Shown: positions 52,219-62,022, numbered from the stretch's first letter. The stretch is 64,000 nucleotides of DNA from an uncultured bacterium (GCA_949282215.1 CASDPF010000009.1:33592-97591), one strand, 5' to 3'. Notes: generated by a model not told the origin, from the letters alone. Made by a program: numbers and translations.

Positions 52219-52602
52219 ATGAAATTTTTACACACAATGATTCGAGTAAAAGACATTGATGCATCATTAAAATTTTATACAGAACTTTTAAATATGTCTT
52301 TGGATAAGAAAAAAAGACTTGATGACTGCGAATTATATTTTTTAAATGATGAAGAAGGCTGCTGCCAAATAGAATTAACTTACAACGATGAAACACCTGA
52401 AAACGGCTACGAAAACGGTAATGCATTCGGACATTTTGCATTTTCAGTAAAATCTTTGGATGAATTCACTGAAAAACTTCACTCACTTGGCTATGAATAC
52501 CTTTATGAACCGTTTGATTTGAATGGCAAAGGTACAAAAATTGCTTTCATCAAAGACCCTGACGGGAACGAAATTGAACTAATTGAAAAAGTTATTTGGT
52601 AA
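52219..52602 (+). CDS. gloA: Lactoylglutathione lyase (glyoxalase I)
   Basis: 127 residues, full length. MKFLHTMIRVKDIDASLKFY, metal ligands His5, Glu in CQIELTYN, His in GHFAFSV and Glu in GNEIELIEK. Isomerises the methylglyoxal-thiol adduct, detoxifying methylglyoxal. SD GGGAGAGG. Followed by a strong terminator. Confidence 0.95.
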   Translation: MKFLHTMIRVKDIDASLKFYTELLNMSLDKKKRLDDCELYFLNDEEGCCQIELTYNDETPENGYENGNAFGHFAFSVKSLDEFTEKLHSLGYEYLYEPFDLNGKGTKIAFIKDPDGNEIELIEKVIW

Positions 52603-52603
52603 T

Positions 52604-52633
52604 AAAAAAGCTCCTTTAATAAGGAGCTTTTTT
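52604..52633 (+). terminator. Intrinsic terminator of gloA
   Basis: AAAAAAGCTCCTT pairs with AAGGAGCTTTTTT (13 bp, loop TAAT). Confidence 0.9.
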
Positions 52634-52694
52634 TATAAATCCGTCGTTTTCTAATTACTTTGTTAATATTATTACACCTAAATTACAACAAGTT

Positions 52695-53375
52695 TTATTT
52701 TATTATAATTCCTTTTTTAATATTGTATTCCGCAAAAATTTTTTTTGTTGCAAAATTCTTTATTTTAGTTTTAACTTGCATTTCAGAAAGTTCTTCTCCT
52801 AATTGGTTGCTTTTGTATTTTCCATATTCTCCGCAAAGTCTAAAGGCTTTTTGTTTTTGAGGAAAGGAAAATGCATTCCATATATGCTGTTTTACATAAC
52901 AACAATATAAATCGGGTTTGATATCAGTTGATACGAAAACTTTTTTAATTTCAGGTTCAGCTTCAGCCCACTTTCTGGCAATATTAGTATCGTTTTGTTG
53001 ATAATCGGTATTTTGACTTTTTACCTGCTCAAATTCAGGCGTATTTTCAAAAATTACATCTTCAGCAGCTATGTAAGTATGCTTTCCATTCAAATCAATA
53101 ACTTTAAACCAAGCGGGAAGTATTTTTTTAATATTAATTTTTTCTAATTTCCCATAAAATTTACATTCAGATTTGCAGTCTGTCTTTTGTGAAGATTGGT
53201 TTTTACAAGACATAAGCTGTCCAATAGTATTACATGAAATTGTTTCTACACGGGTATAAGCCTGCTCTACCGGTTTTACAGTTACAAATAAAAACAGGAC
53301 TATAACCAAAAATAAACCAGTTATTATACACGTCTTTGTCAAAATATTCAAACCACCATTAATTTTATTGAACAT
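52695..53375 (-). CDS. Unknown membrane-anchored protein with SH3-like region, translated from a G8 ribosome site
   Basis: 226 residues. One N-terminal membrane helix (IITGLFLVIVLFLFVTV), then an extracytoplasmic domain with paired Cys (ISCNTIGQLMSCKN, DCKSECKFYG) and ILPAWFKVIDLNGKHTYIAAEDV, an SH3-like pattern, and a basic C-terminus. Its only SD-like sequence is a run of eight G 4 nt before the ATG. It follows the TPR gene 61 bp downstream on the same strand. Function unknown. Confidence 0.7.
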   Translation of the reverse strand: MFNKINGGLNILTKTCIITGLFLVIVLFLFVTVKPVEQAYTRVETISCNTIGQLMSCKNQSSQKTDCKSECKFYGKLEKINIKKILPAWFKVIDLNGKHTYIAAEDVIFENTPEFEQVKSQNTDYQQNDTNIARKWAEAEPEIKKVFVSTDIKPDLYCCYVKQHIWNAFSFPQKQKAFRLCGEYGKYKSNQLGEELSEMQVKTKIKNFATKKIFAEYNIKKGIIIK

Positions 53376-53379
53376 AAGT

Positions 53380-53387
53380 CCCCCCCC
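53380..53387 (-). repeat. G8 tract at the Shine-Dalgarno position
   Basis: Eight G on the minus strand preceded by TTTTC (as before the tracts at 28579 and 40129, ATTTC), ending 4 nt before ATG 53375. It substitutes for an SD, so length changes would alter SD strength and spacing rather than frame. Confidence 0.8.
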
Positions 53388-53436
53388 GAAAACTAATCCA
53401 AAATTTAAATAAATCTGACAGATACAAAGCCAACTA

Positions 53437-54972
53437 CTAAGCTATTTGACTCAATCTGTCGTTAATTTCATTAATCAGACTTGTATCATCAGTCTTTTGT
53501 GCAAACTTTTGAGCTTTCTTCAACAGCCCGCGAGCCTTATCCATACTATTATAATCAATCATAATATCAGCAGCACTCACGTAATTTTGAGCAACTTTTA
53601 AAGGAGATTCAGCTTCGGTATAGTTTTTAACGGCATTTGAATAAGATTTCAAAGCTTCTTGAGGCTCGCCGAATTTTTCGTAAGCACGGCCTGTGCTTGA
53701 TGCAACAAAACCTTTCACTTTTGCATTATCAGTTTCTGCAGCCAAATCATTTGCCACGCCGAAAAATTCAAATGCATTTTGCTCATACATATCAGAGAAA
53801 ATATTCCCTATTCTTGTCAAAGAAGTTGACTGTGCAGCAAGATTATCACTTTCCCCGCCATAAGATACTGATACAAAATAATGATCAAGAGCAGGCTCAA
53901 TTTCGTTTGCATCATCATAAATCTGAGCCATAGAGTAATGAGCTCTGGTTTTTACATTATTATCAGACGTATTTTTTATAGATAAATCGTAACTTTTTAG
54001 TGCTTGAGGCAGATAGTCGTGATTATCGTAAATCTGACCTATTTCATAGTAAATTTTAGATTTAGTTTCAGTATCTCCGACCTCATCAGCTCTTTGCAAT
54101 GCCTTTTGGAAAGTTTCTATAGCTCTTTTAGGTTCATTTGCATAGGCAAGTTTCTTAGATTGGATGAAAAGAGATTTTAATTCTTTATCCTGCGGAACTG
54201 TTACCTTGGTTTGGGCGACACTTTCTTGTGCTTCCTCTGCAACAGTTTCTTCTGCAACTGTCTCAGCTTGAACAGTTTCAGTTTCAGCAGCGGTTTCTTG
54301 AGTTTTTTTAGTCTTATCAGTAGAGCCTTCAGGGAATTTTACCAAGAACTGAGGATTTATGTCATCCTCATTATATTTAAAATCAATTTGTTGCAAGAAA
54401 AGTGCATCAACCCAGTTTTCAACAACTTTAGAATCTTTATTTAGAGTTGTTGAAATAAAACCGTCAAGTATTGATGAAGCATTTTTCAAGTTTGATTTGA
54501 TAAGTTTTACATTCGGATTATCTTTTCTAACCTGCGAATCAATAAGGGTAAGATATCCGTTTACTTCTTCCATCAAATCGTCAGGAGTTGCTATTGCAAC
54601 AGCTGTATTTTTAAAATCTTTGATAATTTGAGCAATATTGATATTTGAACTGCGGTTAGAACTATATTTTGCAGATCCAACATTTTGAGTTTGAGCAGAA
54701 GATTGCTGCTGAACAGAAGTCTTTACCTGTTGTGCAGAAGCCTGAGTTTTGGCATACATTTGCTGCCATTGTTCAGGTTTTATTTCCTGATACTTGGGAG
54801 CTTCCTGTTCAATATAGCTAAGCCCTCTGCTATGAGAATCACTTTTTGCCTGTTCCTCACGCTCAGTCTGGGCAGCAGACTTCGAAGCTTCTTCATCCTG
54901 TTTTTTCTTTACAAGACTTCTGCTGTCTTTTATATATGGTCGTTGGTTAATATTGGTTAAATTCAACCCCAT
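53437..54972 (-). CDS. TPR-repeat protein
   Basis: 511 residues. N-terminal 150 residues are polar and Gln/Ser/Ala-rich; a helical region (about 120-210) follows, then a Thr/Ala/Glu-rich linker (AETETVQAETVAEETVAEE), and at least six TPRs from about 275 to 505 (AKRAIETFQKAL-like units such as EPKRAIETFQKALQRADEVG, LPQALKSYDLSIKN, EPQEALKSYSNAVKNY). No signal peptide. Likely a protein-protein scaffold. Confidence 0.85.
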   Translation of the reverse strand: MGLNLTNINQRPYIKDSRSLVKKKQDEEASKSAAQTEREEQAKSDSHSRGLSYIEQEAPKYQEIKPEQWQQMYAKTQASAQQVKTSVQQQSSAQTQNVGSAKYSSNRSSNINIAQIIKDFKNTAVAIATPDDLMEEVNGYLTLIDSQVRKDNPNVKLIKSNLKNASSILDGFISTTLNKDSKVVENWVDALFLQQIDFKYNEDDINPQFLVKFPEGSTDKTKKTQETAAETETVQAETVAEETVAEEAQESVAQTKVTVPQDKELKSLFIQSKKLAYANEPKRAIETFQKALQRADEVGDTETKSKIYYEIGQIYDNHDYLPQALKSYDLSIKNTSDNNVKTRAHYSMAQIYDDANEIEPALDHYFVSVSYGGESDNLAAQSTSLTRIGNIFSDMYEQNAFEFFGVANDLAAETDNAKVKGFVASSTGRAYEKFGEPQEALKSYSNAVKNYTEAESPLKVAQNYVSAADIMIDYNSMDKARGLLKKAQKFAQKTDDTSLINEINDRLSQIA

Positions 54973-55036
54973 TTGTGTCTGACTACCTCTATCCGCTAAT
55001 TTTTACATTACTCTACGTACTTACTATAGCTTAAAT

Positions 55037-55073
55037 CAAGATTTCAGTACTCATACTTTCGTATGAAATCTTG
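55037..55073 (-). other. Hairpin in the gap upstream of the TPR gene
   Basis: CAAGATTTC (55037-55045) pairs with GAAATCTTG (55065-55073), with an inner CATAC/GTATG stem. No T run on the minus strand, so not a clear terminator for the U32 gene; it may be a leader structure of the TPR transcript. Confidence 0.4.
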
Positions 55074-55108
55074 CATGTTTTATTTAAGTATTTTTAGCCA
55101 AAAGTCAA

Positions 55109-56866
55109 TCAATTATAAATTAGCATGGTACAGTTTTTGCAATCAAATTTCAGGTTGTATTTTTTGCCTTTTTCATCAACTAAATATAGTTTTTTAGGAC
55201 TTTTACACATATTAAAAGCATATTTTAAGCAATGTTTTGTCTGCATAAGACATTTACCTTTTGACGAAACACCCCTTTCCAGTGACATTTCACAAACCTG
55301 ACAGCTACATTTTTCATAAAAATCTTTCGCACTTTGATTATGAATATTTGCTAGATAATCAAGCTCTTTTTTCGGGAATTCAACATAATGCATAGGATTT
55401 TGAGAAGATTTCGGATAATTTTTTAATCTTTCATACATAAGTTCAGAAAAAATTCTTCTGCGAAGCTCATTTACAGCAGATACCGGCAAAAACGGAAGCT
55501 CTGAATTTATATTTAAAGAACGGATATAAAAATCACTCTCTCCTGTTTTATTCATCTGTGAAATAAAAGTATCATGCATTTTTTGAGGATTTTTCGGGAT
55601 TTCATCAAAATCGACCGAAACTGATACAGAATTGCCATCCTCATCAGTTGCTTTTAGGGTATTTTTCGAAAACTCAATATCCACAGCAATTTGACGTTTA
55701 GTTTTAGAATTTTTTAAAATACGCTCAAATTCAACATCCTGATTTCGATAAATCAAAACACCAGACTTTATTAAAGGCATTTTATTAGGAAAAACTTTTT
55801 TACCCTCAATTCTATTTACAAGACATCCTTGCATTTCACCGTCTATAAACCAGCAAAGCCCATCTTGCGGATAAACTTTTGCGTCAAGTTCAAAATTATC
55901 TTTATTCACCTTGATAACTTTTCCAAGCTTTTCTCCTAAAGATTTTGGAGTATCAAAGTTGAAACATTTTTTACGCCCATCAAGAAAATAATCGGTATAT
56001 CCACGATTGAAAGTTTTATTCAAATTCGGCTCAAAATCAAGATTAACTTTCCCTGATGAGATTTTTTCCGTATATTTATCAATTTCTTTGCGATAAAAAG
56101 CTACGACATTTTTTACGTAATTTATATCTTTAAGCCGTCCCTCGATTTTAAATGATTTTACACCCGCTTTTATTAATTCTTGAATATGTCTTGATGCGTT
56201 AAAATCTCTAAGGCTAAGCAAATATTTATCTTTAGCAATAAAATTACCTTCATCATCAATAAGGGAATACTTCTTACGACAAGCCTGAGCACATTCGCCT
56301 CTATTAGCAGAACGTCCGCCTATCGCATAACTCATATAACACTGCCCGCTATATGATACACACAATGCACCATGAATAAATGTTTCAATCTCGACTTTTG
56401 TATTCTTACAAATATTTTTTATTTCCTCAATAGAAAGCTCTCTTGCCAAAATTACGCGAGATACTCCAAGCTGTTCAAAAAATTTTACCCTTTCAAGAGT
56501 TCTGTTATCACACTGCGTACTTGCATGAATAGGAATAGGAGGAAGCTCGCCCTCAATTGCAAGTTTTAAAATTCCCATATCCTGAACAATAATTGCATCT
56601 ACACCGATTTCGTACAAATTTTTTATTAAATCTTTTGCCTTCTCTAATTCTTCATCAGTTAATATCGTATTAATCGTCACGTGAACTCTTGCATAGAATT
56701 TATGTGCATAGTCCACGACCTCTTTAATATCCTCTAAAGAGTTCGGCACAGAACGTCTTGCCCCAAAATCAGGAGCCCCGATATATACGGCATCTGCCCC
56801 GCAATCAATAGCGGCAAATGCAGTTTCTTTATCTTTAGCAGGTGCAAGTAATTCTACTTTATTCAT
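55109..56866 (-). CDS. Peptidase U32 family protein (DUF3656-containing)
   Basis: 585 residues. U32 domain: VELLAPAKDKETAFAAIDCG, ADAVYIGAPDFGARR, VHVTINTILTDEELEKA, and the signature ETFIHGALCVSYSGQCYMS. The Cys cluster NRGECAQACRKKY and a second Cys set near the C-terminus (CSCQVC, CKNC) suggest an iron-sulfur cluster. Some relatives hydroxylate 23S rRNA (RlhA) or hydroxylate tRNA (TrhP); protease activity is doubtful. The substrate is not decided by sequence. Confidence 0.9.
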   Translation of the reverse strand: MNKVELLAPAKDKETAFAAIDCGADAVYIGAPDFGARRSVPNSLEDIKEVVDYAHKFYARVHVTINTILTDEELEKAKDLIKNLYEIGVDAIIVQDMGILKLAIEGELPPIPIHASTQCDNRTLERVKFFEQLGVSRVILARELSIEEIKNICKNTKVEIETFIHGALCVSYSGQCYMSYAIGGRSANRGECAQACRKKYSLIDDEGNFIAKDKYLLSLRDFNASRHIQELIKAGVKSFKIEGRLKDINYVKNVVAFYRKEIDKYTEKISSGKVNLDFEPNLNKTFNRGYTDYFLDGRKKCFNFDTPKSLGEKLGKVIKVNKDNFELDAKVYPQDGLCWFIDGEMQGCLVNRIEGKKVFPNKMPLIKSGVLIYRNQDVEFERILKNSKTKRQIAVDIEFSKNTLKATDEDGNSVSVSVDFDEIPKNPQKMHDTFISQMNKTGESDFYIRSLNINSELPFLPVSAVNELRRRIFSELMYERLKNYPKSSQNPMHYVEFPKKELDYLANIHNQSAKDFYEKCSCQVCEMSLERGVSSKGKCLMQTKHCLKYAFNMCKSPKKLYLVDEKGKKYNLKFDCKNCTMLIYN

Positions 56867-56975
56867 AGAAATATTGTAACAGAAAATTTACATAGTACAA
56901 ATTTCCCTCAAGTTTTTTATATGGAATTCCGTAACAAATAATGTGAGGTTAGACAACAAAAGGAGTGCAAAATTT

Positions 56976-57113
56976 ATGTACGGATATACAGTTTGGCCCG
57001 GTGCCTATAGTTTTAAAGAAGAAATCGGACTGTTCATCGCTTTTATTAAAGAACAAGTAGACGATTTGATTGAAAAGATTGAAGAAACAGAAAAAGCTAT
57101 CAACGAAGCTTAG
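56976..57113 (+). CDS. 45-residue small protein
   Basis: MYGYTVWPGAYSFKEEIG at the N-terminus, then an amphipathic acidic helix (KEQVDDLIEKIEETEKAINE). SD AAAGGAG is 8-9 nt before the ATG, and codon use looks like that of the neighbours. The gene is followed by a structured about 110-nt tail and a strong terminator, so it forms a complete transcript. No family recognised. Confidence 0.6.
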   Translation: MYGYTVWPGAYSFKEEIGLFIAFIKEQVDDLIEKIEETEKAINEA

Positions 57114-57224
57114 CTGTTCGATTAGGATATGAAAAAGATAAGAGCTTATATAAAGCTCAACTACCTACCTACTTTTAGTGACAAACCGCAAATTGCGGTA
57201 AGAAGTTTATATGTATTACAACAA
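57114..57224 (+). other. Structured 3' region of the small-protein transcript
   Basis: Between the small ORF and its terminator are two further hairpins: GAGCTT-ATAT-AAGCTC (about 57147-57163) and CCGCA-AAT-TGCGG (57186-57198). Long for a 3' UTR in this compact genome; it may be a separate small RNA or an RNA stabiliser. Confidence 0.4.
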
Positions 57225-57245
57225 GCCGAACATATTATGTTCGGC
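57225..57245 (+). terminator. Intrinsic terminator
   Basis: GCCGAACATA with TATGTTCGGC followed by CTTTTTATT; ends the small-protein transcript, convergent to clpB. Confidence 0.85.
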
Positions 57246-57261
57246 CTTTTTATTAATTAAA

Positions 57262-59907
57262 TTACACTGAAATTTCAACTTTATTAAACACGAGTTCATT
57301 ATTAATACAATCAATCACAATTTTATCACCGTGTCTAAATTCATTCCCGAGAATTTTCATGGAAAGAGGAATTTCAATAGCCTGACGAATTACACGACGC
57401 AAAGGTCTTGCACCATAAAGCGGTTCATAACCTTCATTTGCAAGATAGATTTTAGCATTTTCAGTAATTTCAAGTTCCATTCCCTGCTCCTCGACACGTT
57501 TTCTTAGGGAAGATGTTTGGATTTCAACAATTTTTGCAAGCTCTGCAAGCGAAAGCGGTGTAAATGTAATTATTTCATCAATTCTGTTAATAAATTCAGG
57601 CTTAAATTTTGAACGCAAAAGTTCATGAACTCTATCATGTTTTTCTTGCTTAGATAACTCGTTACTCAATAAAATATCACTGCCAAGATTACTTGTCATA
57701 ATAAGTACGGTATTTTTAAAGTTGACAAGTTTGCCCTGACCGTCTGTCAAACGTCCGTCATCAAACATTTGGAGCATAATATTAAAGATATCAGGATGAG
57801 CCTTTTCAATCTCGTCAAATAAAACGACCGAATACGGTTTTCTGCGGACAGCTTCAGTTAATTGTCCCCCTTCTTCATAGCCGACATAACCTGCTGTTGT
57901 ACCGGTTAATCTTGATATTGCAGATTTTTCCATAAACTCACTCATATCAATACGGATAAGAGCATCTTCATCATTGAATAAAAATTCCGCCAGAGTTTTG
58001 CCAAGCTCAGTTTTTCCGACACCTGTCGGACCAAGGAATAAAAATGAACCTATAGGACGCCTATTATCACGCAAGCCTGAACGAGAAAGACGTATTGCGT
58101 TTGCAATTTTATTTACAGCCTCTTCCTGCCCTATCAATCTTGCATGGATAAAATCTTCCATTTTTAACAGTTTTTTCGACTCATCTTCAACAAGTCTTGT
58201 TGTCGGAATTCCTGTCCATTTTGCAACAATATTTGAAATATCATCTCCGTCAAGATATTCTTTTATTAAATGCTTTTTGGATTTGTCAGATTGAAGCTCT
58301 TTTAATTTTTGTTCCATTGAAAGCATCTGTTTATATTTATCTTCTAACAGTGTTGTTACAAGCCCCTTTTTCTGAGCTATTTCCATTTGCGATTTTAAAA
58401 CTTCCAAATTCTTTTTAACAGTTGTCGCAGAAGTTATAACTCTCTTTTCTTGAAGCCACTGATCACGCAATTTATTTATCTTTTGATCAAGAGTATCAAT
58501 TTTTTTATTAATCTTATTAATCTTATTTTCTACATCTTTATTTTTTTCTTCCAGAAGGGTATTTCTTTCGATTTCAAGCTGAAACTTTTCACGTGTAAAA
58601 ATATCAATATCTTCAGGCATAGTATCAATATTAATTCTTAAAGATGAAGCAGCTTCATCAATCAAATCAATCGCTTTGTCAGGAAGATATCTGTCTGAAA
58701 TATATCTGTCTGAGAGTTTTACTGCTTGAACTATCGCATCATCAAGAATTTTAATTCCATGAAATACTTCGTATTTATTTTTTAAACCACGCATAATACT
58801 TATCGTAGTTTCTACAGAAGGCTCATCAACATTGACAGGCTGAAATCTGCGTTCAAGTGCTTTATCTTTTTCAATATATTTTTTGTACTCATCAAGGGTT
58901 GTTGCACCGATTACTCTAATCATACCTCTTGCAAGCATCGGTTTTAAAAGATTACCTGCATCAACAGAACCTTCTGAGCCGCCCATTCCCATTATTGTGT
59001 GAATTTCATCAATGAAAAGCATTAAGTCATCTGTTTTTTCCTCAATAGCTTTTAAGACACTTTTTAAACGCTCTTCAAATTCACCTCTGTATGAAGCACC
59101 AGCAAGTAATGCACCTAAGTCAAGAGAAAGAATTTTATCATTTTTTAAACTTTCAGGAACATCGCCTTTTATAATTCTTTGAGCTAAACCCTCAATAACT
59201 GCAGTCTTACCGACCCCAGGTTCACCGACAATAACAGGGTTATTTTTTGAACGGCGATTAAGAATTTGAATAACACGTCTAATTTCATCATCTCTGCCGA
59301 TTACAGGATCAAGTTTTCCTTCGGCTGCAATCGCAGTTAAATCTGTTGTATATTTTTCTAAAGGACTTTTATCATCTTTAGTATCATTTTTTATTTTATC
59401 AGAAGATTTTTCATTAACCTTTTTCGGACTTGATTCAACGGCTTTTCCGTCGATTATATCAACAGATGTCATACCATCTATAACATCTTTCATTTTTCCG
59501 TAGAGCTCTTTTTGCTTAATACTGTATTGTTTGAATACATAATCCATAACTACGGATTGAGTTTTAAACAATGCTAAAAATAAATGTTCAATACTTACAA
59601 CATTATCGCCATACGATAAAGCTTCTTTTTCAGCAGTTTCAAGTAACTTAATTGTCTTTTGAGATAACGGAGGATCCTGACTCCTTTGCGGAGCATAGCC
59701 GTTTCTTTTCGGAATATTTGCACTAAAATCTCTTATCAAACGAGGGTTATCGAGACCGATTTTTCCGAGAATAATTTTTGGTAAATCATTCTCATCTTTA
59801 AATAAAGCAAGCATTACATGTTCAGGCTCTACAGCATCATAATCCCTCGCATATACGATTGTCTTTGCAGAATGTATAATATATTGAACGTGTTCCGATA
59901 ACTCCAT
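57262..59907 (-). CDS. clpB: ClpB-type AAA+ disaggregase
   Basis: 881 residues. Clp N domain (about 1-145), AAA-1 with GEPGVGKT and DEIHTIMGMGGSEG, a coiled-coil M domain (about 425-545) of length typical for ClpB, and AAA-2 with GPTGVGKTELGKTLAE, VLFDEIEKAHPD and TSNLGSD, then the C-terminal D2-small domain (YGARPLRRVIRQ). No ClpP-binding loop is evident. Rescues aggregated proteins with DnaK. A charged linker (about 155-180) separates the N domain. Confidence 0.93.
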   Translation of the reverse strand: MELSEHVQYIIHSAKTIVYARDYDAVEPEHVMLALFKDENDLPKIILGKIGLDNPRLIRDFSANIPKRNGYAPQRSQDPPLSQKTIKLLETAEKEALSYGDNVVSIEHLFLALFKTQSVVMDYVFKQYSIKQKELYGKMKDVIDGMTSVDIIDGKAVESSPKKVNEKSSDKIKNDTKDDKSPLEKYTTDLTAIAAEGKLDPVIGRDDEIRRVIQILNRRSKNNPVIVGEPGVGKTAVIEGLAQRIIKGDVPESLKNDKILSLDLGALLAGASYRGEFEERLKSVLKAIEEKTDDLMLFIDEIHTIMGMGGSEGSVDAGNLLKPMLARGMIRVIGATTLDEYKKYIEKDKALERRFQPVNVDEPSVETTISIMRGLKNKYEVFHGIKILDDAIVQAVKLSDRYISDRYLPDKAIDLIDEAASSLRINIDTMPEDIDIFTREKFQLEIERNTLLEEKNKDVENKINKINKKIDTLDQKINKLRDQWLQEKRVITSATTVKKNLEVLKSQMEIAQKKGLVTTLLEDKYKQMLSMEQKLKELQSDKSKKHLIKEYLDGDDISNIVAKWTGIPTTRLVEDESKKLLKMEDFIHARLIGQEEAVNKIANAIRLSRSGLRDNRRPIGSFLFLGPTGVGKTELGKTLAEFLFNDEDALIRIDMSEFMEKSAISRLTGTTAGYVGYEEGGQLTEAVRRKPYSVVLFDEIEKAHPDIFNIMLQMFDDGRLTDGQGKLVNFKNTVLIMTSNLGSDILLSNELSKQEKHDRVHELLRSKFKPEFINRIDEIITFTPLSLAELAKIVEIQTSSLRKRVEEQGMELEITENAKIYLANEGYEPLYGARPLRRVIRQAIEIPLSMKILGNEFRHGDKIVIDCINNELVFNKVEISV

Positions 59908-59972
59908 AATTCACCTCATTTTTCTAATAATAGCTTGAGTCAAATGAGTTGAAATCATTTAAACATCCGATT

Positions 59973-60776
59973 TTAAACAACTTTTGAATTTAAAATCCCG
60001 CCTGCAAGATTTTTTAAAGAATATCCCCAAGGATTTTTATTATGTAAATCAATATAATATTTTTTAATTAAATCAAAATACGGTTCGCAAGGCATACCGA
60101 TTTCATTTAAAAGCAATTCTGCCGGAGTATTCCCCGCAGCTCTTCCCATACCATACACGGTCACATCAACAGAAACCGCACCGCAATCAATCGCAGTCAA
60201 GGTATTTATAAAAGCTAATTGTTTGTTATTATGACCGTGAAAACCTAAGTTATAAAAACCTTTATCGTTAAAAAGCTTAAAACAGTTTTGAATATCCTTA
60301 GGTAAAAGAGCACCGTAACTGTCCGCAAAATAAAGTATTTTATCAGTATTATATTGTTTTAATTCCCTGAACTGCTCATCAGAAATATGAGCTACATCCA
60401 TTAAATGCAAAATAGGCTCATAATTTTTATCCTCAAGAATTTTACAATATTCAATCCCTCGAGAAATTTCATTCGGGTGACATGCAATTCTGACAATATC
60501 TGCATAATCGCCTTCAAAAAACAAATTTTCTTGAAACTCTCTTGCATTTACCATAACAACGAGTTTTACATTACCTTTGTCAGGAATAATTGAACGCAAA
60601 TCCTCATTTAAACATTTTGAAAACCTACCCTCACCATGATTTCTGTATCCGATTTCAAAATATTCGATACCGCAAGATTTTGCCGCCTCAAAAGTCTCTC
60701 TTACGCATTCATCAGTAAAATTCCAATCAGTCAGATGTCCGCCATCTCTAATTGTACAATCTAAAATTCTAGTCAT
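59973..60776 (-). CDS. HMGL-like aldolase family protein
   Basis: 267 residues. LDCTIRDGGHLTDWNF is the metal-binding DxTxRDGG motif; later LHLMDVAH, YFADSYGALLPKDI and GFHGHNNKQLAFIN supply the His-x-His ligand pair, and the glycine-rich YGMGRAAGNTPAE is conserved. Related to 4-hydroxy-2-oxovalerate aldolases and alpha-isopropylmalate/HMG-CoA lyases, but lacking the dehydrogenase partner genes, so the substrate is unknown. The start has no clear SD. Confidence 0.85.
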   Translation of the reverse strand: MTRILDCTIRDGGHLTDWNFTDECVRETFEAAKSCGIEYFEIGYRNHGEGRFSKCLNEDLRSIIPDKGNVKLVVMVNAREFQENLFFEGDYADIVRIACHPNEISRGIEYCKILEDKNYEPILHLMDVAHISDEQFRELKQYNTDKILYFADSYGALLPKDIQNCFKLFNDKGFYNLGFHGHNNKQLAFINTLTAIDCGAVSVDVTVYGMGRAAGNTPAELLLNEIGMPCEPYFDLIKKYYIDLHNKNPWGYSLKNLAGGILNSKVV

Positions 60777-60804
60777 ATTCTTACTCTTAAAAAAATTATA
60801 TTAA

Positions 60805-62022
60805 CTATTTCGCCATGTAATTATAAATTATTTCAGAAGCATGTACAATAAAATCTTTTCCTGCAACTGAATTATAAGGACGATTAGCCAAAATTACAAC
60901 AATATATTTTTTACCGCTAGGGGTATAAACAATTCCTGCATCACCGAGCATTTTCCCTATATCACCTGTTTTATGGAGGAAAGATGCTCCAGGGCCAAGT
61001 CCTGCCTGAATAAGTCTGTTATTTTTAACATGTCCCATATAATCAAAAATTTTCTCACGAGAGGACATACTCAAAAACTCAGGGTTTTCTATGTTATACA
61101 ACATAGTCGCCAAATCTCTTGCTGTAGTATGATTAGTACCGCCAAGATCAGGAAGCCAAGTTTGAACATGAGTATGTTTCAGACCCCAATCTCTTATTCC
61201 TTGATTTACATCATTCATAGAACCTAGTTTTGACATAATCATATTAGTCGCAGAATTATCAGAATCAGTAATCATAACACGAGCCAAGTCATCGAGAGTA
61301 TACTTTGAATTTTCAGCTTTGAATTGTAATCCGCCTGATCCTTCTGCTCGATAATAATTTGTCAAAGTCATCTCATCATAAAGAGATACTTGTTTTGCCT
61401 CAATAGAACGGAATAATTGTAATAAAACAGGGATTTTTATAATACTTGCCGCAGAATACTGCTGAGAGGCATTAATATCTGCAAAATGTCCGGTTTCATA
61501 ATCCCAAACATAAACTGAAGGCTGAATTGTAGGATACTGAGCCATCAAATTTTTAATACCGTTTTCAATTCCCACAATATGAGCATTTTCAGTCAAAGGC
61601 GTCATTAGAGGCTTTCTTTGCTCTGCACCTCTGAATTGAGGAATATTATTAAATAAATGATTATTCAAATAACCAATAGTAGGAAATCCTTGTTCAGCAT
61701 AATTTGACTTAACTTCAGGATATGGGGATTTGAAAAACATTGATTTCGTTACGCGGTTGAAAGAAAAAGGTAATATAGTACAGCCAATCGCTACCATAAC
61801 AGCAACCGAAATACATCTGTGAATTAAATTATAACGATTAACTTTCTTTTGATTAACCTTTGGTTTCTGCCTAACAATACGGCTAGGATCGGGAACGGCT
61901 TGAGGATGAGGAGCTGAATACGGATTAGCGTGAGAACTTATAGGCCTCACTTGAGCTTCATTATAAACATTTCCATAGTAATAGCGTTCACGTCTCTCGT
62001 ATTTTCTGGCTAATTCCGGCAT
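60805..62022 (-). CDS. Class A beta-lactamase-fold serine hydrolase, membrane-anchored
   Basis: 405 residues from ATG 62022 (SD GGGGAGG, 12 nt away); an in-frame TTG at 62043 overlaps that SD. A cytosolic basic head of about 70 residues precedes one membrane helix (CISVAVMVAIGCTILPF). The domain has the serine triad motifs: SAASIIKIP (SxxK), TDSDNSATN (SDN) and LHKTGDIG (KTG). The Glu166 region is divergent. It may be a beta-lactamase or a cell-wall carboxypeptidase-like enzyme facing the periplasm. Confidence 0.85.
   Translation of the reverse strand: MPELARKYERRERYYYGNVYNEAQVRPISSHANPYSAPHPQAVPDPSRIVRQKPKVNQKKVNRYNLIHRCISVAVMVAIGCTILPFSFNRVTKSMFFKSPYPEVKSNYAEQGFPTIGYLNNHLFNNIPQFRGAEQRKPLMTPLTENAHIVGIENGIKNLMAQYPTIQPSVYVWDYETGHFADINASQQYSAASIIKIPVLLQLFRSIEAKQVSLYDEMTLTNYYRAEGSGGLQFKAENSKYTLDDLARVMITDSDNSATNMIMSKLGSMNDVNQGIRDWGLKHTHVQTWLPDLGGTNHTTARDLATMLYNIENPEFLSMSSREKIFDYMGHVKNNRLIQAGLGPGASFLHKTGDIGKMLGDAGIVYTPSGKKYIVVILANRPYNSVAGKDFIVHASEIIYNYMAK

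Noticed and set aside
1180..53387. Diversity-generating retroelement as the cause of prepilin variation
   Set aside because: No reverse transcriptase, template repeat or variable repeat was seen; the only variation-prone feature is the G tracts.
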